From assembly GCA_018658605.1 (NCBI GenBank), contig JABHUV010000156.1, positions 1 to 6,193 on the forward strand: DNA of 6,193 nt, read 5' to 3'. The translations under genes and the position numbers were made by a program. Positions 1 through 6,193 of the stretch are shown piece by piece (the first letter of the stretch is position 1; each line of letters opens with the position of its first letter). This DNA is from Planctomycetaceae bacterium. Lineage in GTDB: Bacteria > Planctomycetota > Planctomycetia > Pirellulales > Pirellulaceae. The notes beneath the pieces were generated by a model. That model was not told the origin of the DNA, did no database searches, and saw only the letters and a program-made list of their open reading frames with translations.

Positions 1-1433
1 CGGCGGGACAATGGAACCAATTGTATTTACGAATTGCGAAGAAAGACTGTGAAGTACAGCTTAATGGTGTTAGCTATTTTCATTTTAATATGAATTCAAA
101 GGATTGGACTGAGCGGATTGCAAAAAGCAAGTTTGCGAAATATCCAGAGTTTGGGAAAACCGGCAAAGGGCATATTTGCTTACAGGACCACGGCAATATG
201 GTGTCTTATCGAAATATCAAGATTCGCTTGCCGCGCGCTGGTGGCGCAGCACCGAAGTCGAGTGATTCAAAAATGCACTTAGAAGTTGTCGAAGCATTTC
301 CACAAATTAAGTGGGAGGATTTTGAAGGAGCGGATGAGAACGGACGTGTGCAAGTCTTGCGTCCTGTGGAGTTGATTCATCCAGGAGATGGTACCAATCG
401 TTTGTTTGCCGCTGATCAAAGAGGACGAATCTATGCCATTAATAACCAAGCTGACGTTAAGGAAGCGACAGTGATTCTAGATATACAGGATCGAGTGCAA
501 GCTCACGACGCAGCCTCTAACGTAAATGAAGAGGGTTTGTTAGGGATGGCAATCCACCCGAATTTTAAACAGAACGGATATGTGTTTGTTTATTACACGT
601 CTAATAAATCGTCGCTCAAAAATGGTCGGTTTAGCTATGTTTCTCGTTTTACTGTGGACCAAACAACGGGAACGGCCAGTGGTGATAGCGAACTGATTTT
701 AATGAAGATCGACCAGCCATTTGCAAATCACAATGGTGGCCCAATGACTTTTGGCAATGATGGATTGTTATATATTGGTTTTGGAGATGGCGGCGGTCGT
801 AATGACCCCGACGGCCGTGGTCAGGATTTAAGTAATCTGATGGGTACCATCCTTAGAATTGATGTCGATCATAAATCTGAAGGTAAGAATTATTCGATTC
901 CAAAAGACAATCCTTTCTTGGGCACGAAAGGCGCTTTGCCCGAAATCTACGCCTACGGAATTCGAAACCCCTGGCGTATTGCTAATGACCCTTTGACAGG
1001 GAATATTTGGATCGCCGACGTTGGGCAAGATCAGTGGGAAGAGATTAATATTCTTCGCAAAGGTGCTAATTATGGTTGGAGTATTGCAGAAGGAAGTTAC
1101 GGTTTTGGCAATGCAAAAGTCGATCCCAACGTGAAAGTGACGGACCCTGTTTGGGAATACGATCATCAAATCGGTAAGTCGGTCACTGGTGGATACGTTT
1201 ACCGCGGTAAAGTGTTTCCCAAGCTGGTCGGGTGCTATTTATTCGCTGATTATACAAGCGGAAGGATTTGGGCATTGCGATATGATTCTAAAACGCAACG
1301 AGTGACTGAGAATATACAGCTGCGAGGTACCGGCAGTCCTGTCATGGCCTTTGGATTGGACGAGCAAGGTGAAGTTTATTTCACAGGCGAGTCAGTGAAT
1401 GGAAAGAGTATCTTTAAATTTCGGCCGAATTAA
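1..1433 (+). CDS. DUF1080 (3-keto-disaccharide hydrolase)-PQQ sugar dehydrogenase fusion protein, 5'-partial
   Basis: The reading frame is open from the window edge (first whole codon at 3), giving 476 visible residues ending at TAA 1431-1433. The gene therefore begins upstream, and the TTG at 21 is not its start. Numbering from that TTG codon, residues 1-70 are the end of a DUF1080/3-keto-disaccharide hydrolase domain, shown by LNGV, SKF, GKTGKGHICLQDHG and YRNIKIR. After a short linker, residues 108-468 match the glucose/sorbosone dehydrogenase (GSDH) six-bladed propeller: EEGLLGMAIHPNF (170-182), NHNGG (236-240, His237 aligning with the catalytic base of soluble glucose dehydrogenase), GFGDGG, YGIRNPWR (312-319, Arg315-Asn316 in the PQQ-site position), ADVGQDQWEEIN, NYGW and FADYTSGRIW. 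Known members oxidise aldoses with PQQ and calcium, usually outside the cytoplasm. The signal peptide would lie upstream and cannot be seen. The exact sugar is unknown. A hairpin follows the stop codon. Confidence 0.92.
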   Translation, partial: AGQWNQLYLRIAKKDCEVQLNGVSYFHFNMNSKDWTERIAKSKFAKYPEFGKTGKGHICLQDHGNMVSYRNIKIRLPRAGGAAPKSSDSKMHLEVVEAFPQIKWEDFEGADENGRVQVLRPVELIHPGDGTNRLFAADQRGRIYAINNQADVKEATVILDIQDRVQAHDAASNVNEEGLLGMAIHPNFKQNGYVFVYYTSNKSSLKNGRFSYVSRFTVDQTTGTASGDSELILMKIDQPFANHNGGPMTFGNDGLLYIGFGDGGGRNDPDGRGQDLSNLMGTILRIDVDHKSEGKNYSIPKDNPFLGTKGALPEIYAYGIRNPWRIANDPLTGNIWIADVGQDQWEEINILRKGANYGWSIAEGSYGFGNAKVDPNVKVTDPVWEYDHQIGKSVTGGYVYRGKVFPKLVGCYLFADYTSGRIWALRYDSKTQRVTENIQLRGTGSPVMAFGLDEQGEVYFTGESVNGKSIFKFRPN

Positions 1434-1449
1434 CGCGAATGATCGGTGC

Positions 1450-1482
1450 CCTAATCTTGTAATAGGTCCAAGATTAGGTTTT
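1450..1482 (+). terminator. Rho-independent terminator of the sugar dehydrogenase gene, lying inside the end of the opposing gene
   Basis: CCTAATCTTG (1450-1459) and CAAGATTAGG (1469-1478) form a perfect 10-bp inverted repeat with a 9-nt loop. TTTT (1479-1482) follows on the plus strand, 16 bp after the upstream stop codon. No T-run follows the hairpin on the minus strand, so it should act mainly on plus-strand transcripts. The stem is rather AT-rich and the T-run short, so it may be only moderately strong. It overlaps the last codons and the TAG stop of the minus-strand amidohydrolase. Confidence 0.6.
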
Positions 1483-2416
1483 CGTATTTGGGCCCATAGT
1501 TGTAGGCTCGTTTGATATGTAAATCGAGGTCAAGTAGGTTTTTGCGATTTGGCGGAAAGAATCCTGCGCGGCGGAGATGGGGGATGCGTGACGGTGGAAT
1601 GGGATAGTCGCTGCCGTGAATAATGCGACTTGTAATATTTTCGGATTCTAAACCTAGTCGTTTGCAAGCAGCGAGTCGAACGAATCCAGCCATCACGGCT
1701 GTATCTCCATACAAGTTGTCGTTGCGGTTCATCATTTCGATGAAGTGCGGGTAATAATCTTCTTGGTCAAAAAACGCACAAGTACCGCAATGTGCAGCAA
1801 TGATTGTGCCGCCATGATCGAGTGCTCGTTGTAGCTTTGCGGGGTCGGTGAATTTTTGTGAAATGACTTTGCAGGAATGTTCATAACCAGTGTGGAATAC
1901 TAGTACCATCCCCATATTGGCAGCATGTTTATAAAACGGATCAAAGGTCACAAGGTCGGGACTAACACCCTGAATTGCTGTATGGATTTTGACAATGCGA
2001 CAACCCGCATCCCACACGCGGTCTAGCTCCTGTAAGGCATCTTGGCGAAGAGGGTTAATACTACAGCAGGGTATGATCTTGTCAGAGCGAGTTGCCAAAT
2101 GTAGTACATAATCGTTGGACACAAAAAAGTGCGTCTGGGCCAGGTCGATCGTACCATCGTCACGATAAACGGCATCTTGTGCAAACAGCACGACATAGTC
2201 GAGTTGCGTTGTTTCCAGATCGCGAAGTAGTCGATTCAAAAGCTTTTCGGACATCGTATCACCTTTTTCGCGACGGATGCCTGAGAGCCGAATCAACATT
2301 TTGGTAATGAGCGACTTTTGAGTGGAAGGTGATAGAAATCCGTCAGCTGGATTTTCACCCCAGCAAATAATATGTGTGTGGGCGTCAACCGACAATGAGG
2401 AAGAATTGTTATTCAT
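1451..2416 (-). CDS. Amidohydrolase-2 family metal-dependent hydrolase (TIM barrel)
   Basis: This 321-residue cytosolic protein (no signal peptide) has the ordered metal-site motifs of the amidohydrolase superfamily, Amidohydro_2 branch (PF04909). They are DAHTH at 11-15 (the HxH on strand 1), IVKIHT at 141-146, FHTG at 174-177 (His175), AAHCGT at 207-212 (His209) and GSDYP at 268-272 (Asp270, the strand-8 aspartate). Members hydrolyse or decarboxylate small cyclic or carboxylated substrates using zinc or another divalent metal; relatives include ACMSD-type decarboxylases and 2-pyrone-4,6-dicarboxylate lactonases. The substrate cannot be read from the sequence. Length is normal for the family and all expected metal ligands are present. 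The ATG at 2416 is preceded by a weak GGGA (plus-strand 2423-2426) six bases upstream. It starts 17 bp after the stop of the acyltransferase fusion gene and has no evident promoter of its own, which suggests co-transcription. Confidence 0.9.
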   Translation of the reverse strand: MNNNSSSLSVDAHTHIICWGENPADGFLSPSTQKSLITKMLIRLSGIRREKGDTMSEKLLNRLLRDLETTQLDYVVLFAQDAVYRDDGTIDLAQTHFFVSNDYVLHLATRSDKIIPCCSINPLRQDALQELDRVWDAGCRIVKIHTAIQGVSPDLVTFDPFYKHAANMGMVLVFHTGYEHSCKVISQKFTDPAKLQRALDHGGTIIAAHCGTCAFFDQEDYYPHFIEMMNRNDNLYGDTAVMAGFVRLAACKRLGLESENITSRIIHGSDYPIPPSRIPHLRRAGFFPPNRKNLLDLDLHIKRAYNYGPKYENLILDLLQD

Positions 2417-2433
2417 TTATTTTCCCGCAACAA

Positions 2434-5400
2434 TTAGTGCTGATTCAATTCGGCACGTTTGCGGCGACGACGTCGGATCGTGACCTGATAAAGTGCTGCG
2501 CCAACGGTCGTGCTAAAGCACAAGTAAAATAAATATTCCGTAGGCCTAGTTATGAGTGCTCGCAACCCATGTTGGCGGCGTTCCCATTCCCATGTTAATC
2601 CCGGACGTTTTAGTGTCTCTTCAAAGAAGTTGTGATCTGGTCCGGTCGTCGATCCGTTGAAAATCATGAGCGTCGAAGTTGGTTTTTTGTGTCGATCGGT
2701 GTCGATCCAAGCAATCAATTCCAGTTGGTTGTCTGGATCGTTTTGTTGGACGGCGTCGACATAGGTTTTGACAATGTTTTGCGCTGGTAAAGTTTGGGTT
2801 CCCAAGATGGTAGTCAGATCAAATTGTAATGGATAGCCTTCACGATTTCCTTCGTAACAGCGATATAAAACCTCTGTGCACACCAATGTATTTGGACTTT
2901 CAAAATCGAAATCAAAATCATAATCTCGACCTAAATAGTAATATGCTCGAGCGACGGCAGAGGCAATTTGTTCATCGGACAGTAAAATTGGACGGAGAGC
3001 ACACACCGACGTTGCCTCACCAGCTGAATGTTCGATTGTGTTAAGGATGACGCCTTCACTGACCGCTTCGATAACATGATGACGTTCATAGCGGTTTTCA
3101 GCGACCGGCCTTTCGAATTCATCAAGAATGTCGCGTAGGGACTGAGCGTGATCCTTGCCTGATTTGTAGTCCGATTTCTCATCCTCTTCAGCGAATTGCC
3201 GAATCTTATCGCATACTAATTCATAGATACCCGCATCTTTCATTTCTTGTACCGTTCCGACATACAGGGCTCCGTGTGGCCAAAATCCAGGTAGAAATGC
3301 ATTAGAGGCATACCAATTTCGCCGTTCAATCAGCATGTCCCCAGGTTTCAAAGCTTGATGAAATCCTCGCAAATTGTCGGCATCAATCAGGTCATCGATT
3401 TCTCGTTGGTTAACTCTGAAGTCACCGACGACGGTTGCGGTAAAGGTCTGCAGGTGTTGGTACAGATCAGTCGCATTGTCTTTCGCATCTCGCAACGCAC
3501 GGTTTACACCAGCCCTAATACCAAACTCAGGAATCCCAGCAATTTCTGCTTGAGAATTTTCAATCATGTTGTGCAGCAGCGAGTCTTTGGCGGCAGATCT
3601 GCCCAGTTGTAGATAGGCCGTCTCAGCGGCGAAAATCATATCTTGGTAGGTTGTATCAAGCAGTTCGCGTTGCACGCTATCAAACACGCCTGCTGGAATT
3701 CCCCAGCGAGTTTCGGGAAGGTTAAGCAACTTTCGCATTCGTGGCAGATCATTATGTGCTTCGATGAAATTAGCGGACATCTCATGTCGTAAAAGTGTGG
3801 TAGCGACGAAAAGGACTAAAGCGCGATCTTGAGATTGCTGATTGTCAAACAGAGATTTATCTTGATACGGTCGATAGGTTAGTGAGATTCGCAGTAAGCT
3901 ATCTCGATAGGTGCAATATCGTCGCAGCAAGCTTTGAATTTGGTCACTATCTTGTTGTTTTTCGATATGGACATTACCTGCTTTGTAACCGGCGAGCAGC
4001 TCGCGCGCCTTGGTTAGAGTGTTACGATAAGCCTGTTCAATCGTAATCAGCTCTTTGGTTGCTGCAACTTGGGATTCATAAACTTCCTGTGAGGATTTTG
4101 ATACTAATGGATTTGTCACGTCCGTTTTTGGCGCGAATTGGGAACTGACTAAATTCACCGCATAAAAATAAATGACAAACGCAATTCCCAAAAAACAGGC
4201 GGTTCCGATCGCCTTAGCAAACAGCATCATGAAAGGGCGAATGGTTGGGGTTTTTTCGGGCCGAGGTGATATTTCCGCATACTTTTCTGCGTATTCGATT
4301 AACGTGACTCGGATGCCCGCTAGGCTCTCTCGTAGGTCGCGCAACTGCTTGCGATTGGTAAGCGTTCGGAATTGATGGCCCATATGGCGCATGGATTTGG
4401 CGAAAAAGGGCCAATATCGCAAAGCAATGCTACCGGTGATAGGCAACATAAAATTCATCATCATCGCCATCGGCAATTGGTGTGTTTCGTACAGGACGGT
4501 GCAATAGATGATCCCATACCACAGTAGGTAAATAGGAATTCCACAAACAAGTCGCCAGGTGGCAATCGTCTTTTGGCCATCATCTTGAAATTTCGTCGCA
4601 ACTTTACGAGTTATGAGAAATGGTACCATATTCATCATGGACCCAAACAAGGCTGGTAAAAACCAGAGTACGAGTATTCCGAATTGCCATAAAAAAGTGA
4701 AGATGGCATAAGTTCGACTGCGATTTAGAATGGGATCGTCGATGACTAAGCCGGCGCTACGCAATTCACGATGATAGGATTGGACATTTCCAATGATCTT
4801 GTCAGCGGTAGTTGGATCTTCTCCGTAATAATAATTAATGGCGTCGGCAATTCGTTTGCGGCGCATGAGAGCAGGTACTTCGTCGGACGGTTTGTGTTTC
4901 GTTCGTTTAAAAATAGTTTCCAGATCCGTAAGTAGCGGGTCCCAATCTACATTGTCGACATGGACGATTACACTTTTAAGCGCAGTGCCTAATTCTTCGG
5001 TAAGTTTACGTCTTAAACGTTTGTCATCGCTGGGAGCAATCGTTTCCTCATTGTCTTGCGAATGTTCGGGGATCCAACAGGCAAGGTCGAGAGGTTCTCC
5101 AACGTCGATCCAAACTTTACTTCCGAGCTGTTCTTTTTTGTCGTAGTTAATTCCCAGCGGGATGATGATCAGATCAGTGACGCCGTTGTCGAATGCTTCG
5201 AGTGCAATCCGCGCTGCGCCGCTTCTTACCATTCCAAGTTGCCGTTTGTCAGAGGATACGCCTTCGGGGAAAATGCCCATCGCTCTTCCTGCTTTGAGTC
5301 CTTTAGCGACGAGTGCTAGGCTAGCGCTATTTTTTTTGACTTGTCGCGCATCATCGCGGCCTCGATAAGCCGGCACCATTCCGAGCGCTTTAATGATGGG

Positions 5401-5643
5401 CCCGAGTAGAGGTGTTTTAAACAGAGGCGCTTTGGCCATAAAGCTGACCGGACGGCGAGCGGCGATACCGATTAAAATAGGATCAACAAGTGAATTGGGG
5501 TGATTAGCGCAAAATAAGACCGGACCGGTTTTGGGAATTCGTTCCGCACCAGTTATTTGGATGCGAGGATAATACCGCTTAATTATCCGGTGAGCAAACT
5601 TACGGATGAATGTGCCGAGTAGGTTAGTAAGACGAGTAGACAT
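2434..5643 (-). CDS. Membrane fusion protein: PlsC/GPAT-like glycerolipid acyltransferase + YiiX-like permuted papain (NlpC/P60) domain
   Basis: I choose the ATG at 5643 (1069 residues). An in-frame TTG at 5670 would add nine residues but sits within or upstream of the likely promoter. Residue numbers here count from that TTG (1078 total). Residues about 30-240 are an acyltransferase: NHPNSLVDP (56-64, catalytic His57/Asp63), VPAYRGRDD (99-107), FPEG (134-137) and IIPLGINYD (169-177). This matches the GPAT/DHAPAT-like branch, which acylates glycerol-3-phosphate or related lipids on the cytosolic face. Hydrophobic stretches follow at about 321-354, 370-395, 400-423 and 481-508. Residues 510-755 are mostly helical and unrecognised. 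Residues 770-970 match YiiX/YebB-like proteins (PF05708): LKPGDMLIERR, WPHGALYVG (His799), VIEAVSEGV (867-875), YDFDFDF and LVCTEVLYR (Cys931), in the permuted His-then-Cys order. A last membrane helix (1046-1065) precedes RRRRRKR. By positive-inside reasoning, 510-1045 is extracytoplasmic. The substrate is unknown. Confidence 0.9.
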   Translation of the reverse strand: MSTRLTNLLGTFIRKFAHRIIKRYYPRIQITGAERIPKTGPVLFCANHPNSLVDPILIGIAARRPVSFMAKAPLFKTPLLGPIIKALGMVPAYRGRDDARQVKKNSASLALVAKGLKAGRAMGIFPEGVSSDKRQLGMVRSGAARIALEAFDNGVTDLIIIPLGINYDKKEQLGSKVWIDVGEPLDLACWIPEHSQDNEETIAPSDDKRLRRKLTEELGTALKSVIVHVDNVDWDPLLTDLETIFKRTKHKPSDEVPALMRRKRIADAINYYYGEDPTTADKIIGNVQSYHRELRSAGLVIDDPILNRSRTYAIFTFLWQFGILVLWFLPALFGSMMNMVPFLITRKVATKFQDDGQKTIATWRLVCGIPIYLLWYGIIYCTVLYETHQLPMAMMMNFMLPITGSIALRYWPFFAKSMRHMGHQFRTLTNRKQLRDLRESLAGIRVTLIEYAEKYAEISPRPEKTPTIRPFMMLFAKAIGTACFLGIAFVIYFYAVNLVSSQFAPKTDVTNPLVSKSSQEVYESQVAATKELITIEQAYRNTLTKARELLAGYKAGNVHIEKQQDSDQIQSLLRRYCTYRDSLLRISLTYRPYQDKSLFDNQQSQDRALVLFVATTLLRHEMSANFIEAHNDLPRMRKLLNLPETRWGIPAGVFDSVQRELLDTTYQDMIFAAETAYLQLGRSAAKDSLLHNMIENSQAEIAGIPEFGIRAGVNRALRDAKDNATDLYQHLQTFTATVVGDFRVNQREIDDLIDADNLRGFHQALKPGDMLIERRNWYASNAFLPGFWPHGALYVGTVQEMKDAGIYELVCDKIRQFAEEDEKSDYKSGKDHAQSLRDILDEFERPVAENRYERHHVIEAVSEGVILNTIEHSAGEATSVCALRPILLSDEQIASAVARAYYYLGRDYDFDFDFESPNTLVCTEVLYRCYEGNREGYPLQFDLTTILGTQTLPAQNIVKTYVDAVQQNDPDNQLELIAWIDTDRHKKPTSTLMIFNGSTTGPDHNFFEETLKRPGLTWEWERRQHGLRALITRPTEYLFYLCFSTTVGAALYQVTIRRRRRKRAELNQH

Positions 5644-5673
5644 GGTGGGTAACCGAGGGGAATGAGACAAGAG

Positions 5674-5702
5674 AATGTATTATAATGTACAATTGGAGTC
5701 AA
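5674..5702 (-). promoter_or_regulatory. Candidate sigma-70-type promoter for the acyltransferase-amidohydrolase operon
   Basis: Read on the minus strand, TTGACT (plus 5697-5702) and TACATT (plus 5674-5679) are separated by 17 bp, matching the -35 and -10 consensus at five and four of six positions. Transcription would begin near 5667. That leaves a leader of about 24 nt before the ATG at 5643 and places the alternative TTG start at 5670 outside the transcript. A competing minus-strand TATAAT at 5679-5684 has no convincing -35 box. Assigned by inspection only. Confidence 0.35.
5679..5686. promoter_or_regulatory. Palindromic ATTATAAT: possible shared -10 element of divergent promoters
   Basis: ATTATAAT is a perfect 8-bp palindrome, so it holds TATAAT on the plus strand (5681-5686) and on the minus strand (5679-5684). 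It lies in the 82-bp gap between the divergent starts at 5643 and 5726. A plus-strand start of transcription about 7 bp downstream would give the esterase gene a leader of about 33 nt. No good -35 hexamer is visible 16-18 bp upstream on the plus strand, so this is only a candidate. Confidence 0.35.
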
Positions 5703-5713
5703 ACAGTCACAAA

Positions 5714-5719
5714 AAGGAA
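5714..5719 (+). promoter_or_regulatory. Ribosome binding site that fixes the esterase start
   Basis: AAGGAA lies six bases before the ATG at 5726. Two other ATGs, at 5719 and 5722, are too close to this site and are out of frame with the esterase. The frame from 5719 stops after 17 residues (TAA 5770-5772), so spacing favours 5726. This is the best Shine-Dalgarno match among the gene starts in the window. Confidence 0.6.
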
Positions 5720-5725
5720 TGATGA

Positions 5726-6193
5726 ATGAGTTTGAACTGGATTGCTATACTAACTGTACTTGTATGCGTTAATTACCCGATTATATCAGCGGCTGAGGGT
5801 AAAGCGGAAAATATTTGGCCCAACGCTGCACCTCAGGAAACAGATAATATTGGCGAGGAAAAAGCGACGCCGAGTAAGCCTGGACAGAAGCAAGTACTTA
5901 GGATTTCTAATGTTTCGACGCCGACGTTACAGTTTTATCCAGCTCCAAAAGATAAGAACTCAGGCACGACGATCGTTGTGTGTCCCGGTGGTGGATACAA
6001 CATACTGGCGTTTGATTTAGAAGGTACAGAAGTTTGTGAGTGGTTGAATACGATTGGCGTTAATGCAGTTCTTTTAAAATATCGTGTACCACGACGTGCC
6101 GGTTTGCCTCCTTATCACGCACCATTACAAGATGCTCAGCGGACGCTGAGTATTACTCGTGCACGGGCAAAGCAGTGGGGAATCGCCGAGGAC
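5726..6193 (+). CDS. Secreted alpha/beta-hydrolase (esterase/acetylxylan-esterase-like), 3'-partial
   Basis: The frame is open from the ATG at 5726 to the window end (156 residues), so the C-terminal part is missing. Residues 1-23 form a Sec-type signal peptide: a short N-terminus, a hydrophobic core (WIAILTVLVCV) and a likely cut after SAA near residue 23, so the enzyme should leave the cytoplasm. A linker leads to LRISNVSTPTLQFYPAP, as in the esterase group annotated as acetylxylan esterase/BD-FAE/dienelactone-hydrolase-like. TTIVVCPGGGY (81-91) is the strand and oxyanion-hole turn, with CPGGG in place of the classic HGGG. LNTIGVNAVLLKYRVP (107-122) and HAPLQDAQRTLSITRARA (131-148) are also typical. 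The nucleophile GxSxGG motif should come just beyond the window edge, so catalytic competence cannot be judged. In planctomycetes such enzymes are thought to remove acyl groups from polysaccharides; the substrate here is inferred only. Confidence 0.85.
   Translation, partial: MSLNWIAILTVLVCVNYPIISAAEGKAENIWPNAAPQETDNIGEEKATPSKPGQKQVLRISNVSTPTLQFYPAPKDKNSGTTIVVCPGGGYNILAFDLEGTEVCEWLNTIGVNAVLLKYRVPRRAGLPPYHAPLQDAQRTLSITRARAKQWGIAED

Noticed and set aside
21..23. TTG as the start of the sugar dehydrogenase
   Set aside because: The frame stays open to the window edge and the residues before it (AGQWNQ) continue the DUF1080 domain, so the true start is upstream.
828..1169. Minus-strand frame of 113 codons
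   Set aside because: It is antisense to the beta-propeller sugar dehydrogenase and shows no motif or plausible start context.
2898..2926. Imperfect repeat of aaatc/aaaatc units resembling a short tandem repeat
   Set aside because: It encodes the YDFDFDF stretch just before the catalytic Cys motif of the YiiX-like domain. The alternating Asp/Phe codons create the pattern, so no separate repeat is needed.
4838..5368. Three overlapping plus-strand frames of 68-102 codons
   Set aside because: They run antisense to the acyltransferase domain, whose conserved motifs clearly fix the minus-strand frame. Their translations are Ser/Arg-rich with no family resemblance.
5719..5772. Short plus-strand frame from a double ATG (17 residues) overlapping the esterase start
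   Set aside because: The Shine-Dalgarno sequence abuts its ATG with no spacing, it is out of frame with the signal-peptide-bearing esterase, and the peptide has no recognisable character.
5760..6020. Plus-strand frame of 86 codons at the right end
   Set aside because: It lies in another frame within the esterase gene. The frame from 5726 has a signal peptide, a ribosome binding site and the oxyanion-loop motif, while this one is basic and low-information.

Overview
The window looks like chromosomal DNA of a Planctomycetota-type bacterium, with a Pirellulales-like relative as the best guess. This is inferred from gene content, not from a marker gene. The clues are a DUF1080 (3-keto-disaccharide hydrolase) domain fused to a PQQ-type sugar dehydrogenase, a secreted esterase of the sort abundant in polysaccharide-degrading planctomycetes, a very long multidomain membrane protein, and sparse, weak Shine-Dalgarno sequences. 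By eye the base composition is in the mid-40s percent GC. Verrucomicrobiota or Lentisphaerota cannot be excluded. Coding density is high, and I see no tRNA, rRNA, CRISPR array, insertion sequence or phage gene.

Layout. (1) Positions 1-1433, plus strand: the 3' part of a large sugar-oxidation gene whose 5' end lies outside the window. Its first roughly 70 visible residues finish a DUF1080 domain, and the rest is a complete glucose/sorbosone dehydrogenase beta-propeller. (2) A 17-bp convergent gap and a 10-bp perfect hairpin with a T-run. The hairpin serves the plus-strand gene and is built from the last codons of the opposing gene. (3) Positions 1451-2416, minus strand: a metal-dependent hydrolase of the amidohydrolase-2 type. 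(4) Positions 2434-5643, minus strand: a protein of about 1069 residues. It joins a cytosolic PlsC/GPAT-like glycerolipid acyltransferase, several membrane segments, an uncharacterised helical region, and a YiiX/YebB-like permuted papain-fold (NlpC/P60) domain that I predict lies outside the cytoplasm. Genes 4 and 3 are 17 bp apart in the same direction and probably form an operon. (5) An 82-bp divergent promoter region containing the palindrome ATTATAAT, which offers a TATAAT box on both strands. (6) From 5726 to the window end, plus strand: the start of a secreted alpha/beta-hydrolase (esterase) with a clear signal peptide, cut off before its nucleophile motif.

How they may work together. 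The two outer plus-strand genes fit extracytoplasmic carbohydrate breakdown: sugar oxidation or 3-keto-glycoside cleavage, and de-esterification. The central minus-strand pair is separate and points to membrane lipid metabolism or remodelling, with an acyltransferase on one face of the membrane and a thiol amidase or acyltransferase-like domain on the other. That fusion is the most notable item in the window. Its substrate is unknown, and the role of the co-transcribed amidohydrolase is not evident from sequence.
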